A stretch of 64,000 bases of DNA, taken from the NCBI GenBank assembly GCA_963834875.1, contig CAWIDG010000033.1, positions 333,730-397,729 of the forward strand. The letters run 5' to 3'. The notes under the pieces were generated by a model. It had not been told where the DNA came from. It saw only the letters and a list, made by a program, of their open reading frames with translations, and searched no databases. The stretch comes from DATAGF01 sp963834875. Lineage in GTDB: Bacteria > Actinomycetota > Thermoleophilia > Miltoncostaeales > Miltoncostaeaceae. Shown here piece after piece: positions 33,577-45,273 of this stretch. The position numbers and the translations under genes are program-made. Each line of letters starts with the position of its first letter. Positions within the stretch are counted from its first letter, which is position 1.

Positions 33577-33987
33577 GTGAGGATCGGGCCCTCCCTCGTG
33601 CGGGAGCTCGTCGACCACGCGCTCGCCGACCTGCCCAACGAGTGCTGCGGGATGATCTCCGGCTCGGACGGCGAGGCGACCCGGGTCTTCCGGGCGGCCA
33701 ACACCGAGGGCAGCCCGTTCATGTACGTCATGGACCCGCGCGAGCAGCTGCGGATCATGGACGAGATCGAGGGCTCGGGCGAGGACCTGCTCGCGATCTA
33801 CCACTCCCACACGCGCTCGGCGGCCTACCCGTCGCGGACCGACGTCGAGCTCGCGTTCTTCCCCGACACGCTCTACCTGATCGTGTCGATCGCCGATCGC
33901 GACGCGCCCGAGATCCGCGCCTTCAGGATCAGCCGGGCCGCGCCGGACGGCGAGCAGATCTCCGAGGAGCCCGTGGAGATCGGGTGA
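33577..33987 (+). CDS. mec: Mec-type JAMM metalloprotease
   Basis: A 136-residue zinc peptidase of the JAMM/MPN+ family that, in Mycobacterium, removes cysteine from the CysO adduct. The zinc motif is H-S-H-x7-S-x2-D (HSHTRSAAYPSRTD) with the upstream Glu in NECCGMISG. Length and N-terminus (VRIGPSLVRELVDHAL) agree with the family. A second possible job here is trimming the two extra residues of CysO. GTG start; the stop overlaps the next gene (GTGA). Confidence 0.9.
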   Translation: MRIGPSLVRELVDHALADLPNECCGMISGSDGEATRVFRAANTEGSPFMYVMDPREQLRIMDEIEGSGEDLLAIYHSHTRSAAYPSRTDVELAFFPDTLYLIVSIADRDAPEIRAFRISRAAPDGEQISEEPVEIG

Positions 33988-34649
33988 GGAGGCCGCTCGC
34001 CGCGCTCCTGTGCGCATGCGCCGTCGCCCCCGCCGTGGCGTGCGGGGGGTCCTCCGGCGACGAGGCCTCGGAGGCGGCGACCGCGACCGCGCCCGCCCCG
34101 GCCCCGACGGCGCCGGCGGGGGGCCTGACCGCGCTGCTCCCGCCCGAGGACGCCGTGAGCGGCCTCCGGCCGGGGGCGCCGCGCGCGCTGCCGACCGCGC
34201 AGGCGTTCGTCGACGCCCTCTACCAGATCGACGACCCGGCCCGCGACGCGGCGCTCCGGCGGCTCGAGGAGGGCGGCTACCGCGACGGGGTGCTGCGCGA
34301 CCAGGCCGGCCAGGACCCCGAGGGCGGCGCCGCGCTGGTGCGCAGCTACGTCATCCGGATGCGCGACGACGAGGCGGCCCGCCAGGAGGTCGAGGAGGCG
34401 GCGGAGGAGGTGCGCGACAGCACGCTCGGCGACCCGACCGAGGTCGAGGTGCCGGGCGTCGACGGCGCCCGCGCGCTGCGGGTGGAGGTCTCGCAGGGCG
34501 GCGTCTCGGGGTCGGTGATCTTCGTGACCTTCCCCGCCGGGACCGAGGTCTACGGCATCCAGGCGGTCTCGCGGGAGGGGGCGGAGCTGCCGGAGGACGA
34601 GGTGCTGGCGGCGGCGCAGGACCTGGCGGCCCGCGCCGGCTCGCCGTAA
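33984..34649 (+). CDS. Lipoprotein of unknown function
   Basis: A 221-residue exported protein. The N-terminal signal VRRPLAALLCACAVAPAVAC ends in a lipobox-like AVAC, followed by a Ser/Gly/Ala/Pro-rich tether and then a folded domain with helices (EVEEAAEEVRDSTLGDP) and strands (ALRVEVSQGGVSGSVIFVTF). The pattern resembles small periplasm-facing lipoproteins of actinobacteria, but no family is recognised. Its GTG start overlaps mec, so it is co-translated with the protease. Confidence 0.72.
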   Translation: MRRPLAALLCACAVAPAVACGGSSGDEASEAATATAPAPAPTAPAGGLTALLPPEDAVSGLRPGAPRALPTAQAFVDALYQIDDPARDAALRRLEEGGYRDGVLRDQAGQDPEGGAALVRSYVIRMRDDEAARQEVEEAAEEVRDSTLGDPTEVEVPGVDGARALRVEVSQGGVSGSVIFVTFPAGTEVYGIQAVSREGAELPEDEVLAAAQDLAARAGSP

Positions 34650-34728
34650 AGGCTCGGCCAAGGGCGGAATGGGCGCCGGCCCGGCGGCGTCCTCTCGGGC
34701 GGATCGAACCGACCGACCGGGAGGAGCC

Positions 34729-35300
34729 ATGGAGACACGACGACGATCGTCGGCCGCGCGGGCCGCGCGGCCGCCCTGGCCGGGGCGCATCGAGAACCCG
34801 GTGCAGGGGTACGCGGCGGCGCTCTTCGAGACCTGCGCCGAGAGCCGCGGCTCGCAGGACGCTGCTGGAGCTGGAGGTCGCGCCGGGCGGCGCGGATGGG
34901 GCCGCACGCGCACGCCTACGACGAGACCTTCACGTGCATCGAGGGGTGCATCACGGTCACGGTGGCCGGCTTCCCCTACGAGCTGCGGCCCGGCCAGGAG
35001 GTCACGGCGCCGGCCGGCATCCTGCACGCTCGTGGTCGAACGACGAGGACCGCGGCGCCCTGGCCCTGGTCGAGCTCAGCCCCGGGCACGCCGGTTCCGA
35101 GACCGCGCTGCGGGTCCTCTCCGGCCTGGCCCGCCGACGGGCGCGTGCGCCCGGGCGGCAGGCCGCGCAGCCAGCTGCACGCGGCGCTGCTCGCTCGAGT
35201 GGGGCGAGACCGGCCTGCCCGGCCTCTCCGGGGCGCTGCGCCCCGTCATGAGGGCGCTCGCGGCCGTCGCGCGGCTGCGCGGGCTCGACCGCGAGCTGAT
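34729..35300 (+). CDS. Cupin-domain protein, frame broken in several places
   Basis: Starts with ATG 34729 after a good Shine-Dalgarno (GAGGAG, 34721-34726): METRRRSSAARAARPP, then IENPVQGYAAALFETCAES. The cupin core appears in another frame (GPHAHAYDETFTCIEGCITV; LRPGQEVTAPAGILH) with the metal-site pattern H-x-H-x4-E, then SNDEDRGALALVELSPGHA in a third frame, then EWGETGLPGLSGALRPVMRA near the end. At least three or four frame changes are needed, so it could be error-laden or a decayed gene. It overlaps the apparent 3' end of the opposite-strand NYN gene. Confidence 0.5.
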
Positions 35301-37086
35301 AGGCGCTACGCTGCCAGGCCTCGCGCCTCCGCCCGGGCTCGGCCGCCTTGCGGGTCGTGCGCCGCCGCCGGGGCTTCGGCGCCTCCGCCTCGGCCGCGGG
35401 CTCGGCCGCCTTGCGGGTCGTGCGCCGCCGGGGCTTGGGGGCCTCCTCGGCCGCGGTCTCGCCGCCGTCCGCGGCCGCCTCGGCCGCGGGCGAGGCGCGC
35501 CGCGTGCGGCGCTTGGGCGCCGGCGCCTCCGCGTCGTCCGTGCCGGCCTCGGCGACCGGCTCGGCCTTCTTGCGGGTCGCGCGGCGCCGCGGCTTCGGGG
35601 CCTCCTCGGGAGCCGGCTCGGCCTCCTCGGCGGCCGGCTCGGTGGGCGGCGCCGGCTGAGGCTCGGCCTCGGCGGCGGCCGTCCGCCGGCGCACCCGGCG
35701 CCGGGTCGGCGCCGCCGGCGCCTCCTGCGGGGCGGCGGGGTCCGGAGCGGCGATCGGCGGCCCCTCGACGTCCACCAGCGGCGCGGCCGCGGCGTCGGCG
35801 GGCGGCTCGGCGGCCGCGGCCTCGGGCTCGGCGGCCGCGGCCGCGGTCGCGCGGCGCCGGCGCCGGGGCGGCGTTGCGGCCTCCGCCTCCCCCTCCGGGG
35901 CCTGCGTCTCGCCGGCGTCCGCACCCGGGACGGGCTCCGCCGGCAGCTCGACCACGATCTCGTCGACCGGCTCGAGGTCGGCGACGGTCGGCTCCGGCTC
36001 GGCGACCGCGGCGCGCCGTCGCCGGCGCCTCGAGCTCCGCGGAGGGGGCTCGCCCGCGTCGAAGTCGGTCGCCTCGGCGAGGTCCGGGACGTCCTCGCCG
36101 ACCTCCGGGGGCGGGCCGTACATCACCATGTCCTCGTACGAGATCGGCTCGTCCAGGGGCGGCAGCGTGCCGAGGTCGGGATCGGGGGTCGGCTCGATGC
36201 GGACCTCGAAGACCTCGGCCTCCTCGACGGCGTCGGGCGCCGGGGACTCGGCGCGCCGCCCACGGCGCCGGCGCCGGCGGCCCTCGCCCTCATCGGCGGC
36301 GCGCTCGGCGGGCGCGGCCTCCGCCGGCGGGGGCGCGGCGGTGGTGTCTGCGAGCTCAACCCGGTAGGTGCCGCTGCGCGGGTCGGTCTCGATCTTCACC
36401 ATGCCGGCGCCGGCGGCCTCCTCGAGGAACTTCGAGAAGGTCGAGAAGCCCTGGTCCGTCTCGTCGAAGGCCGGGTACTTGCGGCGCATCGAGTCCTTGA
36501 CCACGCTCGCGAGCGGCCACTCGGTGCCCTCGCGCTGCAGGGCGGTCAGGGTCTCCTGCAGGAGCTGGAGCGGGTTCGGCCCGCTCCCGCCCCGCCGCCG
36601 CGAGGTGCCGCCGCTCGCCCGCGCGACGAGGGTGTCGTAGTAGATGAACTCGTCGCAGTTGGCGACCAGCAGGTCGCTCGCCGACTCGCGGCTGCCGACG
36701 CCGATGACGCGCTTGTTCAGCTCTCGCAGCTTGCCGACGAGCGGCGTGAAGTCGCTGTCGCCCGAGACGATGACGAAGTTGTTGACGTGGTCGCGGCTGT
36801 AGGCCAGCTCCATCGCGTTGACCGCCATCTGGATGTCGGCTCGGTTCTTGGCGCCCTCGCGCGCCGAGGGCATCTCGATGAGCCCGAGCCCCGCGTTCTG
36901 CAGCTCGTGGCGGGCGTCGCGGTAGCGGCTCCAGTCCGCATAGGCGCGCTTCACGAGCACGCGCCCCTTCTCCGCGAGGCGGTCGAGGACCAGGTGAATG
37001 TCGAAGTCGTTTCGTCCCTTGGCCCCGGGGCGGGCCATGTTCTCGAAGTTGACCAGCACGGCGAGAGAGCTCTCGTGCTCGGCCAA
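35002..37086 (-). CDS. NYN-nuclease/LOTUS-domain protein with a long basic tail
   Basis: About 590-690 residues. An NYN (PIN-like) RNase domain spans roughly 8-155 with acidic residues Asp84, Asp110 and Asp112 (VSGDSDFTPLV); a LOTUS/OST-HTH RNA-binding domain spans about 172-245 (LQLLQETLTALQREGTEWPL; STFSKFLEEAAGAGM). The remaining 350 residues are a low-complexity tail of about eight Arg/Lys clusters such as EAPKPRRRTTRKAAEP. The start is TTG at 37086: GGAGG stands 4 bases upstream, whereas the ATG further upstream has none. The open frame ends at 35002, inside the cupin gene, but a TAG at 35308-35306 in a neighbouring frame is the more likely true end. Confidence 0.82.
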   Translation of the reverse strand: MAEHESSLAVLVNFENMARPGAKGRNDFDIHLVLDRLAEKGRVLVKRAYADWSRYRDARHELQNAGLGLIEMPSAREGAKNRADIQMAVNAMELAYSRDHVNNFVIVSGDSDFTPLVGKLRELNKRVIGVGSRESASDLLVANCDEFIYYDTLVARASGGTSRRRGGSGPNPLQLLQETLTALQREGTEWPLASVVKDSMRRKYPAFDETDQGFSTFSKFLEEAAGAGMVKIETDPRSGTYRVELADTTAAPPPAEAAPAERAADEGEGRRRRRRGRRAESPAPDAVEEAEVFEVRIEPTPDPDLGTLPPLDEPISYEDMVMYGPPPEVGEDVPDLAEATDFDAGEPPPRSSRRRRRRAAVAEPEPTVADLEPVDEIVVELPAEPVPGADAGETQAPEGEAEAATPPRRRRRATAAAAAEPEAAAAEPPADAAAAPLVDVEGPPIAAPDPAAPQEAPAAPTRRRVRRRTAAAEAEPQPAPPTEPAAEEAEPAPEEAPKPRRRATRKKAEPVAEAGTDDAEAPAPKRRTRRASPAAEAAADGGETAAEEAPKPRRRTTRKAAEPAAEAEAPKPRRRRTTRKAAEPGRRREAWQRSAYQLAVEPAQPRDGRERPHDGAQRPGEAGQAGLAPLERAAPRAAGCAACRPGARARRRARPERTRSAVSEPACPGLSSTRARAPRSSSFDHERAGCRPAP

Positions 37087-37296
37087 GGTACCTCCAGTAA
37101 TCCGTGTGTGGCCGCCGGAGCGGCGGCGGGTCAAGCGGCGTGACGCCGGATCCCGCGCGTACGCAGGACGAGCGGATGGTACCAGGGGCGGCGCCGATCC
37201 GCTCCGCGGACAGCCCCGCAGCGCGCGCCGCGTCACTAGAATCCCCAGGATCCCCGAGCACCGGTAGGTGCGACACCCTCGTCAAGGGAAAGCTGC

Positions 37297-38604
<1,308 letters not shown>

Positions 38605-38629
<25 letters not shown>

Positions 38630-39078
38630 TCAGCGACGGCCTGGAGGAGGGCGACGAGCTGCGCCAGCTCGTCGTCGTCCAGGCGGTCCCAGAGCCGCTC
38701 CAGCACCTCGCCCCGGCCCGGCAGCGCCTCCTCGGCCACCCGGAGGCCCTGACGGGTGACGTGGGCCTGCACCATCCGCCGGTCGCTGGGGTGTGGCAGG
38801 CGCTCGACGAGCCCGCCCCGCTCCAGGCCGTCGACGAGCTTGGTGACATTGGGGCGGGTGACGCCGAGCTCGTCGCCCAGCGCGTGCAGGCACGCCCGCC
38901 GGTCGGCGCAGCAGCAGAGCACCTCGAGGACCTCGAGCTTGGCGTCCGAGAGCCCGAAGTCGACCGCGTGGCGCTCGAGCCGGCGCGCGGCGGCGCACGC
39001 CGCCCGGTCGAGGGCCTCGCTCGCCCGGCGCGCGAGCTCCGCGCGAGACGACGCCGCGGTCGTTGCCGGGTTCATCAT
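38605..39078 (-). CDS. MarR-family transcription regulator
   Basis: A 157-residue dimeric winged-helix regulator. The recognition helix region LGVTRPNVTKLVDGLERGGLVE and wing PHPSDRRMVQAHVTRQG are typical, with a helical N-terminus (SSRAELARRASEALDRAA) for dimerisation. The CCC run in LEVLCCCADRRA could be a redox sensor, but only position suggests it. Target genes are not evident; it is divergent from the SHOCT gene and convergent with citrate synthase. Confidence 0.85.
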
Positions 39079-39141
39079 GTCTCACGGTACCACCGTCGCG
39101 TGGCGGCCCGTCAAGGTCGCCCGGCCGTTAGTGTTGGAGGG

Positions 39142-39408
39142 GTGACGGACCCTCAGGAGCAGGTGCGGCAGGCGCTTCGCGACCTGGGCCAGGAGCTGTC
39201 GAAGGCCATGGAGCAGGCGCAGCGCCTCGCGCGCCAGGTCGGCGACGACCTCTCACGGCTGGTGAGCGAGCCGCCGCGCAAGCGGGCAAAGCGCGCGCCC
39301 GGCGCGCCCACCGAGCTGATCCGCGAGCTCGCGCGCCTCCGCGACGAGGGGCTGGTCACCGAGGAGGAGTTCCAGGCCAAGAAGGCCGAGCTCCTCGCGC
39401 GTCTGTGA
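39142..39408 (+). CDS. Small SHOCT-domain protein
   Basis: An 88-residue protein with a coiled-coil-prone N-terminal half (EQVRQALRDLGQELSKAMEQ) and a C-terminal SHOCT motif (LIRELARLRDEGLVTEEEFQ, then AKKAELLARL), an oligomerisation element found at protein ends. A basic hinge (PPRKRAKRAPGAP) separates them. TAGTGT (39129-39134) lies 7 bases before the GTG, with GGAGG between, so both a leaderless and an SD-led start are conceivable. The stop overlaps the next gene. Confidence 0.72.
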   Translation: MTDPQEQVRQALRDLGQELSKAMEQAQRLARQVGDDLSRLVSEPPRKRAKRAPGAPTELIRELARLRDEGLVTEEEFQAKKAELLARL

Positions 39409-39770
39409 CCTCCCCCGAGGCCTGGGCGCGACTCGTCGAGGGCCTGCGGCCCCACGTGTCGCCCGAGTGGGTGCGCAGCGCCGAGGAGCACGGCGCCCAG
39501 GGGTGGATCCGCCTCATCCTGATGGTCGACGCGCACCATCAGCTGTCCTCCCCACGGGTGGCGGAGAAGGTCGCGATGACCATGGCCGACCTGGCCGTCG
39601 GTCACGAGCGGCAGGCCGAGCGCGAGGGCTGGGAGGAGGTGCGGCGCACGGCCCAGGACCAGCGGGTGGAGGTCGTCGCCGGGCTGGTCGACGCGTCGAC
39701 GACCCTGCTGCCCGAGGATCTGCAGCCGCTCTTCGCCCGCTCGATCGAGCCGTCCCCGCCGGGGATGTGA
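39405..39770 (+). CDS. Hypothetical helical protein
   Basis: A 121-residue, mostly helical, soluble protein (MTSPEAWARLVEGLRPHVSP, then IRLILMVDAHHQLSSPRVAE). No family recognised and no transmembrane segment. GTG start overlaps the SHOCT gene stop, and its own end (ATGTGA) overlaps the following SnoaL-like start, so the three form a translationally coupled cassette opposite MarR. Confidence 0.6.
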   Translation: MTSPEAWARLVEGLRPHVSPEWVRSAEEHGAQGWIRLILMVDAHHQLSSPRVAEKVAMTMADLAVGHERQAEREGWEEVRRTAQDQRVEVVAGLVDASTTLLPEDLQPLFARSIEPSPPGM

Positions 39771-40108
39771 GCGCCGCCGCCGGCCGGCACCCGAGCGACG
39801 CCGAGCGCGCGGAGGCCGCCCGTCCGATGCTCGAGGATCTGGTGCGCGCGGCGGCCGCCGCCGACGCGGACGGCGTCGCGGCCTGCCTCGGCGAGGACGT
39901 CGTCTGGCTCGCCCCGGCGGGCGCGGTCACGGGGCGGGGGGAGGCGGCGCGCCGCATGCTCGAGGCCGCGGGCGAGGGCGCCGCGTGGGCGCCGCCGCGC
40001 CAGCACGGCGCCCATGCGGTCCTGGGCTGGAGCGCCCTCGACGGGTCGCGGGGCGGGGTCGTCGTCGAGGTCCGGCGCGGGCGCGTCGTCCTCGTGGCCG
40101 CGCCGTGA
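39767..40108 (+). CDS. SnoaL-like (NTF2 fold) protein
   Basis: A 113-residue domain of the NTF2/SnoaL type: an N-terminal helix LEDLVRAAAAADADGVAACL, strand DVVWLAPAG and glycine turn, then the sheet VVVEVRRGRVVLV. Such proteins act as small ligand-binding folds or isomerases; the catalytic residues are not recognisable. The start (GTG at 39767) is embedded in the end of the upstream gene, and the stop is 9 bases before the convergent sixA stop. Confidence 0.6.
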   Translation: MSAAAGRHPSDAERAEAARPMLEDLVRAAAAADADGVAACLGEDVVWLAPAGAVTGRGEAARRMLEAAGEGAAWAPPRQHGAHAVLGWSALDGSRGGVVVEVRRGRVVLVAAP

Positions 40109-40117
40109 TGGCCGGGG

Positions 40118-40608
40118 TCAGCCCCGTCCCAGGGTGCGCAGCGCCGCGGGCGGGTAGAGCGCCCGCAGGCGGCCCCCCGCGGGGCGCGTCCCCTCGACGT
40201 CGAGCAGCGCGAGCGATCCCTTGCGGAACTCCACCACGCCCCCGCCGGTGAGGTCGGCGACCAGGTCGGAGAGGTCGGGCTCGTGGCCGCAGACGAGCAC
40301 CGAGGCGGCGCCGGGATGGTCCAGGAGGGCGCCGGCCAGCTCGTCGAGGCCCATGCCCGGGGCGAGCCGGCGGTCCTCGCGGGGCTCCCCGCCGAGCCGC
40401 TCGCAGACGATCTCGGCGGTCTGGCGGCAGCGGACGAGCGGGCTCGTCAGCACGACCTCGGCGCCGATCCCGAGCGCCGCCATCCCGCGGGCGGCGGCGC
40501 GCATGCGCTCGGCGCCCTCGGGGGTGAGCTCCCGGGGCGCGTCGCGATGTCCCGTCCTCGGGCCCGCGTCCTCCGCGATCCCGTGACGGAGCAGCAGCAG
40601 CCTGAGGG

Positions 40609-40612
<4 letters not shown>
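40118..40612 (-). CDS. sixA: SixA-type phosphohistidine phosphatase with apparent CTG start
   Basis: A 164-residue histidine-phosphatase-fold protein. The RHG motif (LLLLRHGIAEDAG) and the second histidine (LVCGHEPDLSDLV) are present. No ATG/GTG/TTG occurs in frame before RHG. The only position that keeps the RHG is CTG at 40612, whose last two bases overlap the malate synthase stop (CTGA), the same layout as the GTGA overlaps elsewhere. An unusual CTG start with translational coupling is therefore the best reading. Role in signalling phosphate removal is inferred from the family. Confidence 0.75.
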
Positions 40613-42207
<1,595 letters not shown>

Positions 42208-42252
42208 GGGCGGGGCGACACCTTTCCTCGATGCTCGGGCCGGGCCGACAGC

Positions 42253-43670
42253 CTACGTTCCACCGGGAACCTGCGCCACGAGCAGCGAGGCGATGACGAC
42301 GACGGCGAGGGCCAGCGCGAGCTCCGAGGCCGCCACCCGCCGCACCAGCCGCATCGTCGGGATGTTCGGCCGCGGGACGCGCCGGAGCGCCTCCAGCACC
42401 CGCCGGTTGTAGAAGGCGAGCGCAGCGATCGGGATCAGCAGCCCGATCTTGAGGAGGATGCTCCGGCCGTAGGCGGTCTCCCACAGCTCGGCCGGGTCGT
42501 CGAGCTCGCCGAGCGATCGCACGACGCCCGTGAGGACGGCCAGCCCGACGGCGATCAGGGCGACGCGCGAGAACCGCGCGAGCAGCCGGGTCGTCAGGGC
42601 GGGGCCGTCCTGGGGCGCGACGGCCGGCAGGCGCAGGTAGGCGAGCGCCACGAGCGCGAGCCCGGTGATCCAGGTCGCCACCGCGACGACGTGGACGAGC
42701 TGGGCGGCGACCTGCAGGCCCGAGAGCGACGCGGCGCTGGCGTGGCCCTGCGCGGCGATGCCCCCGAGAACCGACAGCAGCAGCGCGGCCATCAGCAGCG
42801 CCCCGACCCGCGAGCCGGTCGCCGACGGCGGCCGGGGGGACCCGGCGTTCCCGTACTCCCGGATGAACTGGATCGCCCCCAGCGCGAAGAGCCCGAACAG
42901 GAGGGCGCCGCGCAGCTGCACGAGCGACCCGAAGCGGGTGTCGCCCAGCACCTGGCTGATCCCCGTCGCGTCGCCGAGGACGTCGAGCACGCCGGTGCCG
43001 AGCACGCTGGCGCTCTGCACCACGAGCAGGTACCCCTCGGCCAGCATGGCCCCCACGGCCAGCGCGCCGAAGGCCACCCAGAAGACGTCGCGGCCCCAGC
43101 CGAGCACGGCGTCACGCTCGCCCCCGGCCACCCCCCCGCCGCGCACGGCGGGGCCCCAGACCAGCCAGCGGAAGGCCAGCAGGCCGATGAGGCCGCCCAG
43201 GCCGACCATCTCCAGGAAGCGCGAGCTGACGCCCCAGGGCCCCGTCTCGGACGGGCCCTCGGTCGTGCCCTCCAGGTACGGCGGGCCCAGCTCGCCGGGG
43301 CCGACGCCGAACACGAAGACCTCGGGGATGACGTGCGAGTCCGTGGAGAGGACCGTGGAGCGGACCGTGTAGGTGCCGTCGCCGAGGCCGGGCCGCAGCG
43401 GGATGTCGACCGTGTCGGCCTCGGCCGCGTTCGTCGCCGGGCCCCCGGTGACGTCGTTGCCCTCGGCGTCCACGACGCCGATGTCGTCGCCCTGGACGAT
43501 CTCCACGGGCTCGCTGTAGGTCAGCGTCACCCGCTCCGGCGGGGCCGCCAGCCGCGCGTCGGCCGCCGGCGACGAGGAGACCAGCACCGCGTGGCCCAGC
43601 GCCGTGCTGGCACCACCAGCGAGGCCAGCAGAGCGGCGGCGGCCACGAGGACGGGCACCAGGCGCTTCAC
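42253..43670 (-). CDS. CopC-CopD fusion copper protein; one frame change near 43615
   Basis: About 472 residues. The N-terminal signal (VKRLVPVLVAAAALLASL, GTG at 43670) is in one frame; mature CopC begins as ALGHAVLVSSSPAADARL in another, so a base is missing or extra near 43615 (here a missing base fits better). The CopC beta-barrel (VTLTYSEPVEI; STDSHVIPEVFVFGVG, with the copper-binding Asp/His) is followed by a CopD membrane domain of eight helices (LIGLLAFRWLVWGPAV; HVVAVATWITGLALVAL). Copper handling in or across the membrane is the family role. Confidence 0.85.
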
Positions 43671-43725
43671 GCCCTGAGCGTGGCCGTCGGGCCGACGCGG
43701 GCGCAAGCGGGCGGGGTGGTAGCGT

Positions 43726-43744
43726 GCCGCCCGATCCGGGCGGC
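43726..43744 (+). promoter_or_regulatory. Stem-loop at the 5' end of the fabI message, after a TAGCGT -10 box
   Basis: GCCGCCC - GATCC - GGGCGGC makes a perfect 7-bp stem starting one base after TAGCGT (43720-43725). If that box is the -10, transcription starts within this hairpin, giving fabI a leader of about 60 bases. Role unknown: it could stabilise the message or regulate it. Confidence 0.35.
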
Positions 43745-43794
43745 GGGGGCGTCCGTCACGCGCCCCGACGCCCTCAATCGCCGAGGAGGATCGC

Positions 43795-44575
43795 GTGCCC
43801 GAGCTGCTCGACGGAACGGCCGCGCTGGTGGTGGGCGTCGCCAACAAGCGCAGCATCGCCTGGGCCATCGCGCGGCGCCTCGACGCCGCCGGGGCGCGGA
43901 TCGCGCTCACCTACCAGAACGAGCGCACCGAGGGCGACGTCCGCAAGCTGGCGGACACGCTGTCCCGCTGCGAGGCCGTCCTGCCGCTCGACGTGCAGGA
44001 CGACGGCCAGGTGGCGTCGGCGGTGGCCGGCGCGGCCGACGCGCTCGGCGGCCTCCACACGCTCGTTCACGCGGTCGCCTTCGCCCGGGCCGAGGACCTC
44101 GGGGGGCGCTTCGTTCGACACGGGGCGCGAGGGCTTTCATGCGGCGCTCGACGTCTCCGCCTACTCGCTGGCGGCGCTCGCGCGCGAGGCCGAGCCGCAC
44201 ATGCGCGCGGGCGGAGGCGGGTCGATCATGACGCTCAGCTACATCGCCGCGGACCGTGCCGTCCCGGGCTACAACGTCATGGGGGTCGCCAAGGCGGCCC
44301 TGGAGGCGATCGTCCGCTACCTCGCCTGGGACCTCGGCGACGCCGGCATCCGGGTCAACGCGATCTCGGCGGGGCCCGTGCGGACGCTGGCCGCGCGCGG
44401 CATCCCGGGCTTCGGCTCGATGGCCGACCAGGCCGCACAGCGCGCCCCGCTGCGGCGCGACATCACCGCGGACGAGGTCGCCGACGCGGCCGTCTTCCTC
44501 GCCTCGCCGCTGTCGGCCAGCGTCACCGGGGACACCCTCTTCGTGGACGCCGGCTTCCACGCCATGGGGTTCTGA
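43795..44575 (+). CDS. fabI: Enoyl-ACP reductase FabI; one frame change near 44105
   Basis: About 259 residues after removal of one surplus G near 44105. It is an NADH-dependent short-chain dehydrogenase completing each round of fatty-acid synthesis. Seen: the N-terminal ALVVGVANKRSIAWAIAR, the catalytic Tyr/Lys in PGYNVMGVAKAAL, SAGPVRTLAARGIPGF and the C-terminal LFVDAGFHAMGF. The start is GTG with GAGGAG 8 bases upstream. It is expected to be essential, so the frame break is almost surely a base error. Confidence 0.93.
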
Positions 44576-44595
44576 GCGGCCGCCGGCGCAGCCCC

Positions 44596-45228
44596 GTGCG
44601 GATCGGCGTGGTGGCCGACACGCACGTGGGCGAGCACCTCCCGGTCCTGCCCTCCGAGGTCGCGGAGGTGCTCGACGGCGTGGACATGGTGCTTCACGCC
44701 GGCGACCTCACCGACACGGTGGTGCTGGAGGAGCTGGGCAGGATCGCCCCCGTCGTCGCCGTGCGCGGCAACCACGACGACGAGGCCGGCATCACGGGGC
44801 TGCCGCGCGACGCCGTGGTGGAGGCCGGCGGGCGGCGCATCGGCGTCACGCACGGCACGCGCACCAAGGCCGTGGAGCTGCCGGCCGCGGCGCTGTCGCT
44901 GCTGGCCGCGCGCGCGGTGCTGCTGGGGTTCGACCGAGCCATGCGGAGGCGCTTCGGCGACGTCGACTGCGTCGTGGTCGGCCACCTGCACATGCCCATC
45001 CACCGGGTGGTCGACGGCGCCCTCCTCTTCTCGCCGGGCGCCGTCTACGTCCCGGAGCTCGACCCCGGCTACTCCTGGTCGAGCCTGAAGGCGCGCGGCT
45101 ACCGGCGCTTCCGCGACCGCCTGCCCCCCGCCGCCCGCGCGCCCGGGGTCGGCCTGATCGAGGCGGGCCCCGGCGGCGTCTCGGCCAGGGTCGTCCCCCT
45201 CAGGCGGCCTATTCGGGAGGTTAGGTGA
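44596..45228 (+). CDS. Calcineurin-type metallophosphoesterase (YfcE/MJ0936-like)
   Basis: A 210-residue phosphodiesterase/phosphatase. The metal motifs are D8-x-H10 (VADTH), HAGDLTD (Asp37), RGNHDDE (Asn59-His60), GVTHG and GHLHMP, the full set of the class. Unlike most YfcE-like proteins (about 160 residues) it has a C-terminal extension (YRRFRDRLPPAARAPGVGLI). It lies 20 bases after fabI and 45 bases before the Mur-Pth genes in the same orientation. Confidence 0.88.
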   Translation: MRIGVVADTHVGEHLPVLPSEVAEVLDGVDMVLHAGDLTDTVVLEELGRIAPVVAVRGNHDDEAGITGLPRDAVVEAGGRRIGVTHGTRTKAVELPAAALSLLAARAVLLGFDRAMRRRFGDVDCVVVGHLHMPIHRVVDGALLFSPGAVYVPELDPGYSWSSLKARGYRRFRDRLPPAARAPGVGLIEAGPGGVSARVVPLRRPIREVR

Positions 45229-45273
45229 GTCCGGCGGCATCGGCGATCGGGTGACGTATCGTCCGAGGGCGCC

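Noticed and set aside
34729..35300. Deliberate programmed frameshifting in the cupin and other split genes
   Set aside because: No slippery sequence or downstream structure common to the sites, and many unrelated genes are affected; sequence error is simpler.
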